From UBA2231 sp964415175 (GTDB lineage: Bacteria > Elusimicrobiota > Elusimicrobia > Elusimicrobiales > UBA9959), in contig CAYPYG010000009.1 in NCBI GenBank assembly GCA_964415175.1, positions 18,706-82,705 of the forward strand: 64,000 nucleotides of DNA, given 5' to 3'. A program made the position numbers and the translations under genes. The notes beneath the pieces are model-generated. The model was not told where the DNA came from and did no database searches. It was given only the letters and a program-made list of their open reading frames with translations. Positions 53,286 through 61,238 of this stretch are shown piece by piece; the first letter of the stretch is position 1, and every line of letters starts with the position of its first letter.

Positions 53286-53318
53286 AAGCCTCCCTTTCCC
53301 GGGAGGCTTTGCCTTTTA
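53286..53318 (+). terminator. terminator of the TIGR03545 gene
   Basis: AAAGCCTCCC-TTTCC-CGGGAGGCTTT followed by GCCTTTT. Confidence 0.8.
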
Positions 53319-53391
53319 TAGGACCCGCCGGACAGGTAACGCGGATCACCGGGACGTTACCCGTCGTAAAAAAAACGCTTAACGAAGCCTC

Positions 53392-53420
53392 TTGACAAAT
53401 CAGTAACGATGGTGTATAGT
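53392..53420 (+). promoter_or_regulatory. strong sigma-70-type promoter of the rex-hydrogenase operon
   Basis: Perfect -35 TTGACA (53392-53397), 17-base spacer, -10 TATAGT (53415-53420). One TAACGAT heptamer (53404-53410) sits inside the spacer. Confidence 0.85.
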
Positions 53421-53432
53421 ATTTGCGTAGTC

Positions 53433-53480
53433 ATCGTTAATTGGTTAACGTTATAAAATAACGATGCCTGGCAATCGTTA
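53433..53480 (+). promoter_or_regulatory. Rex-type operator cluster (CGTTAA-N4-TTAACG and TAACGAT repeats)
   Basis: CGTTAA-TTGG-TTAACG (53435-53450) has the TTAA-N4-TTAA core of Rex operators in clostridia. Next, CGTTAT-AAA-ATAACG (53449-53463) overlaps it, and TAACGAT-N8-ATCGTTA (53459-53480) overlaps that. With the heptamer in the promoter spacer and TTAACGA at 53379-53385 there are about six half-sites. The position just downstream of the -10 suits repression. Confidence 0.7.
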
Positions 53481-53507
53481 CAAATGGAACGGAGCGGGGA
53501 GGAACTT

Positions 53508-53924
53508 ATGGCGAAGATATTATGCGTGGACGACGACAGGGACATACTCGACACTTGCGAGGTGGTCCTGCAGGGGCAGGGGCACTCGGTGGCCACCGCG
53601 GTCAACAGCAAGGAAGGCTTCGAGAAGGCGCTCAAGGAAAAACCGGCGCTGATAATCCTGGACGTCATGATGGACGATTCCACCGAAGGCTTCCACATGG
53701 CCCAGAAACTGCGCGCGACCGAGTCGCTTAAGTATATACCTATACTGATGCTGACCTCCGTGAACGAGACCTCGCCGCAGAAGTTCGGCGAGAAGGACGG
53801 GGAGTTCCTGCCCGTGGACGCCTTCATGGAAAAGCCCGTAAAGCCCAAGGAGTTCGTGGCCAAGGTGGCGGAGCTGCTGGCCCTTAAGAAGGACCAGGTC
53901 AACGTGGAAGGCAGGACCAGGTAA
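53508..53924 (+). CDS. single-domain response regulator leading the hydrogenase operon
   Basis: A 138-residue CheY-like receiver: VDDDRD (acidic pocket Asp8-10), phosphoacceptor Asp52 in LIILDVMMDD, conserved Thr in MLTSVNE and Lys in FMEKPVKPKEF. The start at 53508 has a good Shine-Dalgarno (GGGGAGGA). It has no output domain. It is the first gene of the operon, five bases before rex. A plausible partner is the hydrogenase-like histidine kinase encoded downstream. Confidence 0.9.
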   Translation: MAKILCVDDDRDILDTCEVVLQGQGHSVATAVNSKEGFEKALKEKPALIILDVMMDDSTEGFHMAQKLRATESLKYIPILMLTSVNETSPQKFGEKDGEFLPVDAFMEKPVKPKEFVAKVAELLALKKDQVNVEGRTR

Positions 53925-53928
53925 CCGT

Positions 53929-54567
53929 ATGCCCCGCATACCCCAGCGCACGGTGGAGAGGTTCTTCCGCTACTGCCAGTTCCTGCACTCCAAGGTGGAG
54001 GCGGGCTCGGAGTTCGTCTTCTCGCACGAACTGGCCGCGGCGGTGGGGGTCTCCCCTGAGCAGGTCCGGCGCGACTTCATGAACTTCCGGCAGGTCAAGG
54101 GGACCCCGCAGCGGGGCTACCCCGTCAAGGAGTTCATGGCGGCGCTCTACGCCCACCTGGAATCCTCCTCGCTGACCAAGATGGTCCTGGTGGGCGTGGG
54201 CAACCTGGGCAAGGCCATCCTCTCCTACTTCCTCAGGCGCCGGCCCAACCTCAGCATCGTGGCGGCCTTCGACCTGGACCCCGAGAAGGCGGACAGGATA
54301 TATGCCGGCTGTCGGGTGCATCATACCGGCCAGCTGGAGAAGGTGGTAGCCCGGGAGAAGGTCGCGGTGGGCGTCATAACGGTACCCGCCTCCTCCGCCC
54401 AGGAAGCCGCCGACGCGCTGGTACGGGCGGGAGTGAAGGGGATCGTCAACTTCGCCCCGGTGCAGCTTAAGGTGCCGCGCGGGGTCTTCCTGGAGCAGCT
54501 GGACATAACCCTGTCCATAGAGAAAGTGGCCTATTTCGCCCGCAAGATCAGGACCAAGGAGCAGTGA
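53929..54567 (+). CDS. rex: redox-sensing transcriptional repressor Rex
   Basis: A 212-residue Rex protein: winged-helix domain (PQRTVERFFRYCQFLH, FVFSHELAAAVGVSPEQVRRDFMNF, GYPVKEFM; residues 1-80) and the NAD(H)-binding Rossmann domain with MVLVGVGNLGKAILSYF, AAFDLDPEKADR and GVITVPASSAQEAADALV. The C-terminal IEKVAYFARKI makes the dimer arm. NADH releases Rex from DNA, so hydrogenase and other fermentation genes rise when NADH accumulates. It is encoded with the response regulator ahead of hydCBA, and a matching operator cluster lies at the operon promoter, so it controls itself too. Confidence 0.95.
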   Translation: MPRIPQRTVERFFRYCQFLHSKVEAGSEFVFSHELAAAVGVSPEQVRRDFMNFRQVKGTPQRGYPVKEFMAALYAHLESSSLTKMVLVGVGNLGKAILSYFLRRRPNLSIVAAFDLDPEKADRIYAGCRVHHTGQLEKVVAREKVAVGVITVPASSAQEAADALVRAGVKGIVNFAPVQLKVPRGVFLEQLDITLSIEKVAYFARKIRTKEQ

Positions 54568-54568
54568 C

Positions 54569-55054
54569 ATGAGCGCACCAAGCAAAGTGGACGAGGTACT
54601 GGAGAACTACAGCTTCGCCAAGCGCGACAAGCTGATACCCATACTGCAGGACGTGCAGGCGGCCGACGGCTATATCTCCAAGCCGGCGGCGCTGAAGGTG
54701 GCGCGTCACCTCGGCATACCCGCCAGCAAGGTGTACGGGGTGGCCACCTTCTACAACCAGTTCCGGTTCAAGCCGGTAGGCAAGCACCACATCCTGATCT
54801 GCCGCGGCACCGCCTGCCACGTCAAGGGTTCGGCCGGGGTGCTCAAGATGTGCGAGGAGGTGCTGGGGATAAAGGCGGGGGACACCACGCGCGACGGGCT
54901 CTTCAGCATAGAGGTCGTGGCCTGCATCGGGGCCTGCGGCCTGGCGCCGGTCATCAGCGTCAACGGCGAGTTCCACGCCAAGCTCACTCCCGACAAACTG
55001 CGCAGACTGGTGGACGATATAAGGAAAGCGGAGGCTTCCAATGGCTCGAAATAA
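54569..55054 (+). CDS. hydC: bifurcating [FeFe] hydrogenase, NuoE-like [2Fe-2S] subunit HydC
   Basis: A 161-residue NuoE/24 kDa-type protein. The helical N-terminal half contains DGYISKPAALKVARHLGI and VYGVATFYNQF. The thioredoxin-like half binds a [2Fe-2S] cluster through Cys78, Cys83 (CRGTACH), Cys119 and Cys123 (VVACIGACGLAPV). It is the gamma subunit of trimeric HydABC hydrogenases. Its start is one base after the rex stop, and its 3' end overlaps hydB by 14 bases. Confidence 0.92.
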   Translation: MSAPSKVDEVLENYSFAKRDKLIPILQDVQAADGYISKPAALKVARHLGIPASKVYGVATFYNQFRFKPVGKHHILICRGTACHVKGSAGVLKMCEEVLGIKAGDTTRDGLFSIEVVACIGACGLAPVISVNGEFHAKLTPDKLRRLVDDIRKAEASNGSK

Positions 55055-57002
55055 GGACATCATAGGCGGGAACCTCTCCGGCATACAGCCCTCGGCCCGC
55101 AAGGCCTTCCTGACCAGGGCCTTCGGCGGCGAGGATTACGCCGCGAAAGGCGCGGAACTGCGCAGGGAAACGCTCTCCCGAGCCGTCATCTACGTCGGGG
55201 CGGGCACCTGCGGCCTCGCCGCCGGGGCCGCGAAGACGCTGGAGGCGGCCAGGAAATATATAAAGGAAAAGAAGCTGGCAGCCGATATCCTGGAAGTGGG
55301 CTGCCTCGGTTATTGCGCCGCGGAGCCGCTGCTGGACGTGCAGCTGCCCGGCCGGGCCCGGGTCTCCTTCCAGCGCGCGGCCGGCGAAGCGGTCCCGGCC
55401 ATACTCGATTCCGTCTTCGCCGACGGGGCGCCGCTCAGGGACCATGTGCTGGGCCAGTTAGAGAATACCGGGGAAAAGTGGCCCAAAGTGCCGCTGGTCT
55501 CGGAGCATCCTTTCTTCGCCAAGCAGCTCCGCTTCGTGCTCAAGCACGTCGGGATCATAGACCCGCTCTCCATACAGGAGCACATAGCCCGTGGCGGCTA
55601 CGGGGCTTTCCTTAAAGTTATACATACCATGACCCCCGAACAGGCCTGCGAGGCCGTCGAGGCCAGCGGCCTGCGAGGCCGGGGCGGCGGCGGTTTTCCC
55701 ACGGGCAGGAAGTGGAAGATCGCCCTGGCCTCCGACGCCGACCAGAAGTACATAGTCTGCAACGCCGACGAAGGCGACCCGGGGGCCTTCATGGACCGCT
55801 CCGCCATAGAGGGCGACCCGCACCGCGTGCTCGAGGGTATAGCCATCGGCGCCTACGCGATACACGCCAGCAAGGCTTATGTCTATATCCGCGCCGAGTA
55901 CCCGCTGGCGATACGGAACCTCAGGAAGGCCATCGCCGACGCCAAGGCCTACGGCCTGCTGGGCGAGAACATCTACGGCAGCGGCTTCGACCTCGACGTC
56001 ATCATCAAGATGGGCGCCGGCGCCTTCGTCTGCGGCGAGGAGACCGCCCTGATGAACAGCATCGAGGGCCGGCGCGGGATGCCCAGGCCCCGCCCGCCCT
56101 ACCCGGCCGTGCGCGGCCTCTTCGGCAAGCCCACCGTCATCAACAACGTCGAGACCTTCGCCAATGTCCCCGAGATCATGGCCCAGGGTCCGGCGGCCTT
56201 CGCGGCCGTCGGCACCAAGGGCTCCAAGGGCACCAAGGTCTTCGCCCTGTCCGGGAAGATAGAGCGGACCGGCCTCGTCGAGATACCGATGGGCACGACG
56301 CTGCGGGAGATCGTCTTCGATATAGGGGGCGGCATCGAGAACGGCATGGCCTTCAAGGCCGTGCAGATCGGCGGGCCCTCGGGCGGCTGCATCCCGGAGA
56401 GCCGCCTGGACATACAGGTGGACTACGAATCGATCAAGGCCGCCGGCGCCATGATGGGCTCCGGCGGGCTCGTGGTCATGGACGAGAAGACCTGCATGGT
56501 GGACGTGGCCAAGTTCTTCATGGACTTCATCAAGAAGGAGTCCTGCGGCAAATGCATACCCTGCCGCGAGGGCACGCTGCGCATGCTGGAGATCCTCAAG
56601 GCGATAACGCGCAGCCGTCGCAACGAGAAGGAGAACGACGCGCTGGCGCGCTTCTCCGGCATCATGCAGCTCGAGAACCTCTCCCAGGTCATCAAGGAGA
56701 CCAGCCTCTGCGGGCTGGGCCAGACCGCGCCGAACCCGGTGCTGAGCACGCTGCGCTGGTTCCGCGACGAGTACGAGGCCCACATCTTCGAGCGCAAATG
56801 CCCCGCCGGGGCCTGCACCGAGATGCTGGAGTTTTCCATCGACGCCGATAAATGCAAGGGCTGCACCCTCTGCATGAAAGCCTGCCCCACGCAGGCCATA
56901 GTGGGCAAGCCCAAGGTACCGCACTATATCGTAGCGGAGAAATGCATCTCCTGCGGTTCGTGCAAGTCGGTATGCAAGTTCAAGGCCGTCAGCGCCGCTT
57001 AA
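55041..57002 (+). CDS. hydB: bifurcating [FeFe] hydrogenase, NuoF-like flavoprotein subunit HydB
   Basis: A 653-residue subunit. Domains in order: N-terminal thioredoxin-like [2Fe-2S] domain (Cys57, Cys88, Cys92), NuoF FMN/NAD(H) domain (GRGGGGFPTGRKWKIA, NADEGDPGAFMDRS, GAYAIHASKAYVYIRAEYP), SLBB region, a [4Fe-4S] motif SCGKCIPCREGT, and a C-terminal two-[4Fe-4S] ferredoxin (CKGCTLCMKACP, CISCGSCKSVCK). This is the flavin subunit where electrons from NADH and reduced ferredoxin are confurcated to the hydrogenase. Shine-Dalgarno GGAGG lies in the end of hydC. Confidence 0.95.
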   Translation: MARNKDIIGGNLSGIQPSARKAFLTRAFGGEDYAAKGAELRRETLSRAVIYVGAGTCGLAAGAAKTLEAARKYIKEKKLAADILEVGCLGYCAAEPLLDVQLPGRARVSFQRAAGEAVPAILDSVFADGAPLRDHVLGQLENTGEKWPKVPLVSEHPFFAKQLRFVLKHVGIIDPLSIQEHIARGGYGAFLKVIHTMTPEQACEAVEASGLRGRGGGGFPTGRKWKIALASDADQKYIVCNADEGDPGAFMDRSAIEGDPHRVLEGIAIGAYAIHASKAYVYIRAEYPLAIRNLRKAIADAKAYGLLGENIYGSGFDLDVIIKMGAGAFVCGEETALMNSIEGRRGMPRPRPPYPAVRGLFGKPTVINNVETFANVPEIMAQGPAAFAAVGTKGSKGTKVFALSGKIERTGLVEIPMGTTLREIVFDIGGGIENGMAFKAVQIGGPSGGCIPESRLDIQVDYESIKAAGAMMGSGGLVVMDEKTCMVDVAKFFMDFIKKESCGKCIPCREGTLRMLEILKAITRSRRNEKENDALARFSGIMQLENLSQVIKETSLCGLGQTAPNPVLSTLRWFRDEYEAHIFERKCPAGACTEMLEFSIDADKCKGCTLCMKACPTQAIVGKPKVPHYIVAEKCISCGSCKSVCKFKAVSAA

Positions 57003-57013
57003 GGGGAAACGCC

Positions 57014-58738
57014 ATGAAACTCACCGTGAACGGAAAAGCAGTCGAGGCCCAGGCGGGGGAGACCCTGCTCACCGTCCTGCGCCGCGAAGGGATACACGTA
57101 CCGACGCTCTGCCACATGGAGGGCATGCTGCCCTCGGGCGCGTGCCGCCTGTGCGTGGTGGAGGTGGAAGGGCAGGCCAACCTGGTCACCAGCTGCTCTT
57201 TCCCGGCCGCCGACGGGATGAAGGTGAGCACCAACAGCCCCCGCGTCATAAACGCGCGCAAGACGGTCATCGAGCTGCTCCTGGGCACACACCCCGACGA
57301 CTGCCTCTACTGCGCCAAGCAGTCCACCTGCGAGCTCAGCAAGCTCAGCGCCGACTACGGCGTGCGGACCCGCCGCTTTCCCGCCGCCAAGAAAAAGAAA
57401 CCGCTGGACATCTCCAGTCCCTCCATCTCGCGCGACCCCGACAAGTGCATCCTCTGCGGCAAATGCGTGCGCGTCTGCGAGGAGGTGCAGAGCGTGGCCT
57501 GCATCGATTTCGTCAAGCGCGGCTCGGAGTCCTTCATAGGCTGCGCCTTCGACTCCAGCCTCAATGTCAGCTCCTGCATCAACTGCGGGCAGTGCATAAA
57601 CGTCTGCCCGACCGGCGCGCTGACCGAGAAGAGCGACCTCGAGCCGGTCATGGACGCGCTGGCCGACAAGGACAAGTTCGTCGTGGTCCAGCACGCGCCG
57701 TCCATCTCGGTGTCGCTGGCCGAGGAGTTCGGCCTGCCGGCCGGCACCGACGTCAACGGCGTGATGACCGCCGCCATGCGCAAGATGGGCTTCAAGGCCG
57801 TCTTCGATACCTCGTTCTCCGCGGACCTGACCATCATGGAGGAGGCCGGCGAGCTGGCCCACCGGGTAAAGAACGGCGGGGTCCTGCCGATGTTCACCTC
57901 CTGCTCGCCGGGCTGGATAAAGTTCATAGAGACCTTCTATCCCGACATGCTGCCGCACCTGAGCACCTGCAAGAGCCCCCAGCAGATGCTGGGCGCGCTG
58001 ATCAAGACCCACTACGCCAAAAAAAAGGGGATAAATCCCGGGAAGATCTTCAGCGTCTCGGTGATGCCCTGCACCGCCAAGAAGTTCGAGGTCACCCGGC
58101 CGGAGATGGGCCGCGGCGGCTTCGCCGACATCGACGCGGTGGTCACCACCCGCGAGTTCGCGCAGTTGCTGCGCATCTACGGCATAGACCTGCGCACCCT
58201 GCAGCCGGAGGAGCCCGACCTCCCGTTCGGCGACCGTAGCACCGCCGGCAAACTGTTCGGCGCCAGCGGCGGCGTCATGGAGGCCGCGCTGCGCACCGCG
58301 CATTTCCTGCTGACCGGCAAGGAACTGGGCAATCTCAAGGTCGAGGCCGTGCGCGGCCAGGCCGGCGTCAAGGAAGCGAAAGTCAAGATCGGCTCCCTGG
58401 AGGTCGGCGTAGCAGCCGTCAGCGGCCTGGGCAACGCCCGCAAGCTGCTCGAGGAGATACGGGACGGGCGCAAGGACCTGCATTTCATAGAGGTGATGAC
58501 CTGCCCCGGCGGCTGCATCAACGGCGGCGGCCAGCCCATAGCCCGCAACAAGGCGGCCGTGATGGAGCGCATGCGCGCCCTCTACAACATAGACGCTTCC
58601 GAGAAGATACGCACCTCGCACGCCAACAAGGCCGTGCAGCAGCTCTACGCCGACTTCCTGGGCAAGCCCCTCGGCGAGAAGAGCCACCACCTGCTGCACA
58701 CCAAGTACGCGAAACGGAAGGCGGCCGACGTGGTTTGA
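57014..58738 (+). CDS. hydA: [FeFe] hydrogenase catalytic subunit HydA
   Basis: A 574-residue group A3-like catalytic subunit. N-terminal [2Fe-2S] (Cys33, Cys44, Cys47, Cys61), His-Cys3 [4Fe-4S] (His93, Cys97, Cys100, Cys106), two ferredoxin clusters (Cys145-155, Cys188-198), then the H-cluster domain with L1 TSCSPGWI (Cys297), L2 MPCTAKKFE (Cys353) and L3 MTCPGGCINGGGQP (Cys497, Cys501). These are the ligands of an active H-cluster. It reduces protons to H2 with electrons from NADH and ferredoxin through HydBC. It starts 11 bases after hydB. Confidence 0.97.
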   Translation: MKLTVNGKAVEAQAGETLLTVLRREGIHVPTLCHMEGMLPSGACRLCVVEVEGQANLVTSCSFPAADGMKVSTNSPRVINARKTVIELLLGTHPDDCLYCAKQSTCELSKLSADYGVRTRRFPAAKKKKPLDISSPSISRDPDKCILCGKCVRVCEEVQSVACIDFVKRGSESFIGCAFDSSLNVSSCINCGQCINVCPTGALTEKSDLEPVMDALADKDKFVVVQHAPSISVSLAEEFGLPAGTDVNGVMTAAMRKMGFKAVFDTSFSADLTIMEEAGELAHRVKNGGVLPMFTSCSPGWIKFIETFYPDMLPHLSTCKSPQQMLGALIKTHYAKKKGINPGKIFSVSVMPCTAKKFEVTRPEMGRGGFADIDAVVTTREFAQLLRIYGIDLRTLQPEEPDLPFGDRSTAGKLFGASGGVMEAALRTAHFLLTGKELGNLKVEAVRGQAGVKEAKVKIGSLEVGVAAVSGLGNARKLLEEIRDGRKDLHFIEVMTCPGGCINGGGQPIARNKAAVMERMRALYNIDASEKIRTSHANKAVQQLYADFLGKPLGEKSHHLLHTKYAKRKAADVV

Positions 58739-58775
58739 ACGCGGGCGGGGCCGCGGCGCGGTATCAGGCTACACT

Positions 58776-60806
58776 ATGACCTTCGACGACGAACCGCTGG
58801 TAAGGACGATAAAGGAACGCTGCAAGGCGTGCTATACCTGCGTGCGCGGCTGCCCGGCCAAGGCGATACGGATCTCCGGCGGGCAGGCCGAGGTCATAAA
58901 GGAGCGCTGCATAGGCTGCGCCAACTGCGTCCTGATGTGCAGCCGCGGCGCCAAGGAGACCCGCCAGTCCCTGGAGGCGGTGAAGGCCCTGCTGCGCGGC
59001 GGCGCGCCGGTGGCGGCGGCCGTGGCCCCCAGCTTCCCGGTGGAGTTCGGCAACATGGACCCGACGCGCTTCGCCGGGATCCTGAAGGCCATGGGGTTCA
59101 AGTACGTCTGCGAGGTCGCCTTCGGAGCGGACATGGTCTCGCTCCAGTACCGCAAGCTGCTCAACGAGAACCCCGGCAAGAAGTTCATCAGCACCGCCTG
59201 CCCCGCCGTGGTCTCGTTCGTCGAAAAGTACCACCCTTCGCTGGTGCCCGCCCTCGCCCCGATAGTCTCGCCCATGGGGGCCGAGGCGCGCATAATAAAA
59301 GCGCTGTACGGTCAGGAAGTGAAAGTGGTCTTCATCGGCCCCTGCGTGGCCAAGAAGGGGGAGGCCGACCGCGCCCCGGAGGTGGAGGAGTCGATCACCT
59401 TCGTCGAACTGCGCGACCTGCGCAAGGACCTGGGGCTGGACATCAGCGCCGTGCTGGACGCGCCCTTCGACCCTCCGCACCCGGCCAAAGGAGTGCTCTA
59501 TCCTATGGGAGGGGGGCTGCTCAATTCCGCCGAACTGCAGGACGACCTCCTGAGCGGCCGCTTCCTCTCCGCGGAGGGCCTGGAGAATTTCCCCGTAGTC
59601 CTCAAGAACATGGAACACGGGGACATAGACGCGGATTTCCTGGACCTGCTCTGCTGCGACGGCTGCATCATGGGTCCGGGCATCAGCGCCAAGACCTCCA
59701 AGCACGCCCGCGAGGCCGCCCTGCGCCGCTACGCGCGCAAGAGCTACTTCGGCGTCCGGATCAACGACTGGGAGGAGAGCGTGCGCCGCTTCAGGGGCCT
59801 GGACTACTCCGCCTCCTTCGCGCCCGAGGACAGGCGCATGAAACTGCCCACCTCGGAGGAACTGAGGGGGGTGCTGGCCAAGATGGGCAAGACCAGGCCG
59901 GAGGACGAGCTCAACTGCGGCGCCTGCGGCTATCCCACCTGCGCGGAGCACGCCGTGGCCATCATCCGCGGCATCGCCGAGAGCGAGATGTGCCTGCCCT
60001 ACACCATCGACCGCCTCAAGGCCACCGCGGACGAACTGACGGTGAGCTACAACCAGCTCGGCAAGACCCGCCAGGCCCTGATGCAGAGCGAGAAACTGGC
60101 CAGCATGGGCCAGCTCGCCGCCGGCGTCGCGCACGAGCTCAACAACCCGCTCGGCGTGGTGCTCCTCTACGCCCACCTGCTCGCCGAGCAGTGCGACAGG
60201 AATTCCCGCACCTACGCGGACGCCCGGATGATAACCGAGCAGGCGGACCGCTGCAAAAAGATCGTGGGAGGGCTGCTCAACTTCGCCCGCAAGAACAAAC
60301 CCTTCTTCCGCCAGACCGATCTTACCAGGCTGGTGGAGGACTATTTCAGGAGCGCCCAGCTGCCGCCGGGAGTGAAGCTGGAACTGCGCGCCGCCTCCGA
60401 GGAACTGCAGGCGGAGATGGACCCGGACCAGGTGATACAGGTTCTCACGAACCTGGTGACCAACGCCCTGGAGGCCATGTCCGGCTCGGGCACGCTGACC
60501 GTCCGGACCTTCCGCGATGGCGCGGGCGTCTGCTTCTCCGTCGCCGACAGCGGCTGCGGCATAAAGCCCGAGAACTTCAAGAAGGTCTTCGAGCCCTTCT
60601 TCACCACGAAACAGATAGGCAAAGGGACCGGCCTGGGCCTGGCCGTGAGCTACGGCATCATAAAGGTCCACCGGGGGAACATAACGGTGGAGAGCAATTC
60701 CGACCCGGCGAAAGGCCCGACGGGGACCGTTTTCAAGGTTAAGCTGCCCACGGTGGCCAGGGAAGCCGGCGCCGTGAAGATGAAGACCGACGCGGCTAAA
60801 AAATAA
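58776..60806 (+). CDS. H-cluster-like sensory protein fused to a histidine kinase (HydS-like)
   Basis: A 676-residue fusion: two [4Fe-4S] ferredoxin motifs (Cys16-26, Cys45-55), an [FeFe] hydrogenase-like domain (about 70-330) that keeps a Cys in each H-cluster loop (TACPAVV Cys142, GPCVAKK Cys190, LLCCDGCIMGPG Cys293/294/297) but has the short, altered loops of sensory types, then a further Fe-S motif NCGACGYPTC (Cys381-389, with Cys406), a linker helix, HisKA with His453 in VAHELNNPLG, and the ATPase domain (LVTNALEAM, DSGCGI, GTGLGLAVSYGI). It most likely senses H2 or redox state and phosphorylates a receiver protein encoded in the operon. The start follows hydA by 37 bases. Confidence 0.88.
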   Translation: MTFDDEPLVRTIKERCKACYTCVRGCPAKAIRISGGQAEVIKERCIGCANCVLMCSRGAKETRQSLEAVKALLRGGAPVAAAVAPSFPVEFGNMDPTRFAGILKAMGFKYVCEVAFGADMVSLQYRKLLNENPGKKFISTACPAVVSFVEKYHPSLVPALAPIVSPMGAEARIIKALYGQEVKVVFIGPCVAKKGEADRAPEVEESITFVELRDLRKDLGLDISAVLDAPFDPPHPAKGVLYPMGGGLLNSAELQDDLLSGRFLSAEGLENFPVVLKNMEHGDIDADFLDLLCCDGCIMGPGISAKTSKHAREAALRRYARKSYFGVRINDWEESVRRFRGLDYSASFAPEDRRMKLPTSEELRGVLAKMGKTRPEDELNCGACGYPTCAEHAVAIIRGIAESEMCLPYTIDRLKATADELTVSYNQLGKTRQALMQSEKLASMGQLAAGVAHELNNPLGVVLLYAHLLAEQCDRNSRTYADARMITEQADRCKKIVGGLLNFARKNKPFFRQTDLTRLVEDYFRSAQLPPGVKLELRAASEELQAEMDPDQVIQVLTNLVTNALEAMSGSGTLTVRTFRDGAGVCFSVADSGCGIKPENFKKVFEPFFTTKQIGKGTGLGLAVSYGIIKVHRGNITVESNSDPAKGPTGTVFKVKLPTVAREAGAVKMKTDAAKK

Positions 60807-60827
60807 GGAAAAGGACAGGAGAAAGCC

Positions 60828-61238
60828 ATGACCAGCAAAGCCAGGATGAAGATACTCGTCGTCGAGGACGATCCCGACATGATGGAGCAGATGCGGATCT
60901 ACCTGGAGAGCGAGGGGTACGAGGTGCTGGCCGCCTCCAACCAGAAAGAGGCCGAGCCGCTCATCCGGCCCGGCGCCTTCGCCGCGGCGGTCCTCGACCT
61001 CATGATGGAGAACCCGGACTCCGGTTTCGTCCTGAGCCACAAGATAAAGAAGATGGACGCGCGCATCCCCGTAATAATCGTGACCTCCGTCACGCGGGAG
61101 ACCGGCTTCTACTTCGACAAGGCCCGCGATCCCAAGGACTGGATAAAGGCCGACGCCATCATACACAAGGAACTGCGCTTCGAGCAGCTCAAGGGCGAAC
61201 TCAGGCGCCTGACCGGCGCGGGGGAAGGTCATGACTGA
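60828..61238 (+). CDS. single-domain response regulator
   Basis: A 136-residue receiver: VVEDDPDM pocket (Glu13, Asp14, Asp15), phosphoacceptor Asp57 in AVLDLMMENPDSG, Thr in VTSVTRET and Lys in IIHKEL. The unusual insert KARDPKDWIKADA lies before the last strand. It follows the hydrogenase-like kinase by 21 bases and overlaps the next kinase gene, so it is probably the direct phosphate acceptor of one of these kinases. It lacks an output domain. Confidence 0.88.
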   Translation: MTSKARMKILVVEDDPDMMEQMRIYLESEGYEVLAASNQKEAEPLIRPGAFAAAVLDLMMENPDSGFVLSHKIKKMDARIPVIIVTSVTRETGFYFDKARDPKDWIKADAIIHKELRFEQLKGELRRLTGAGEGHD

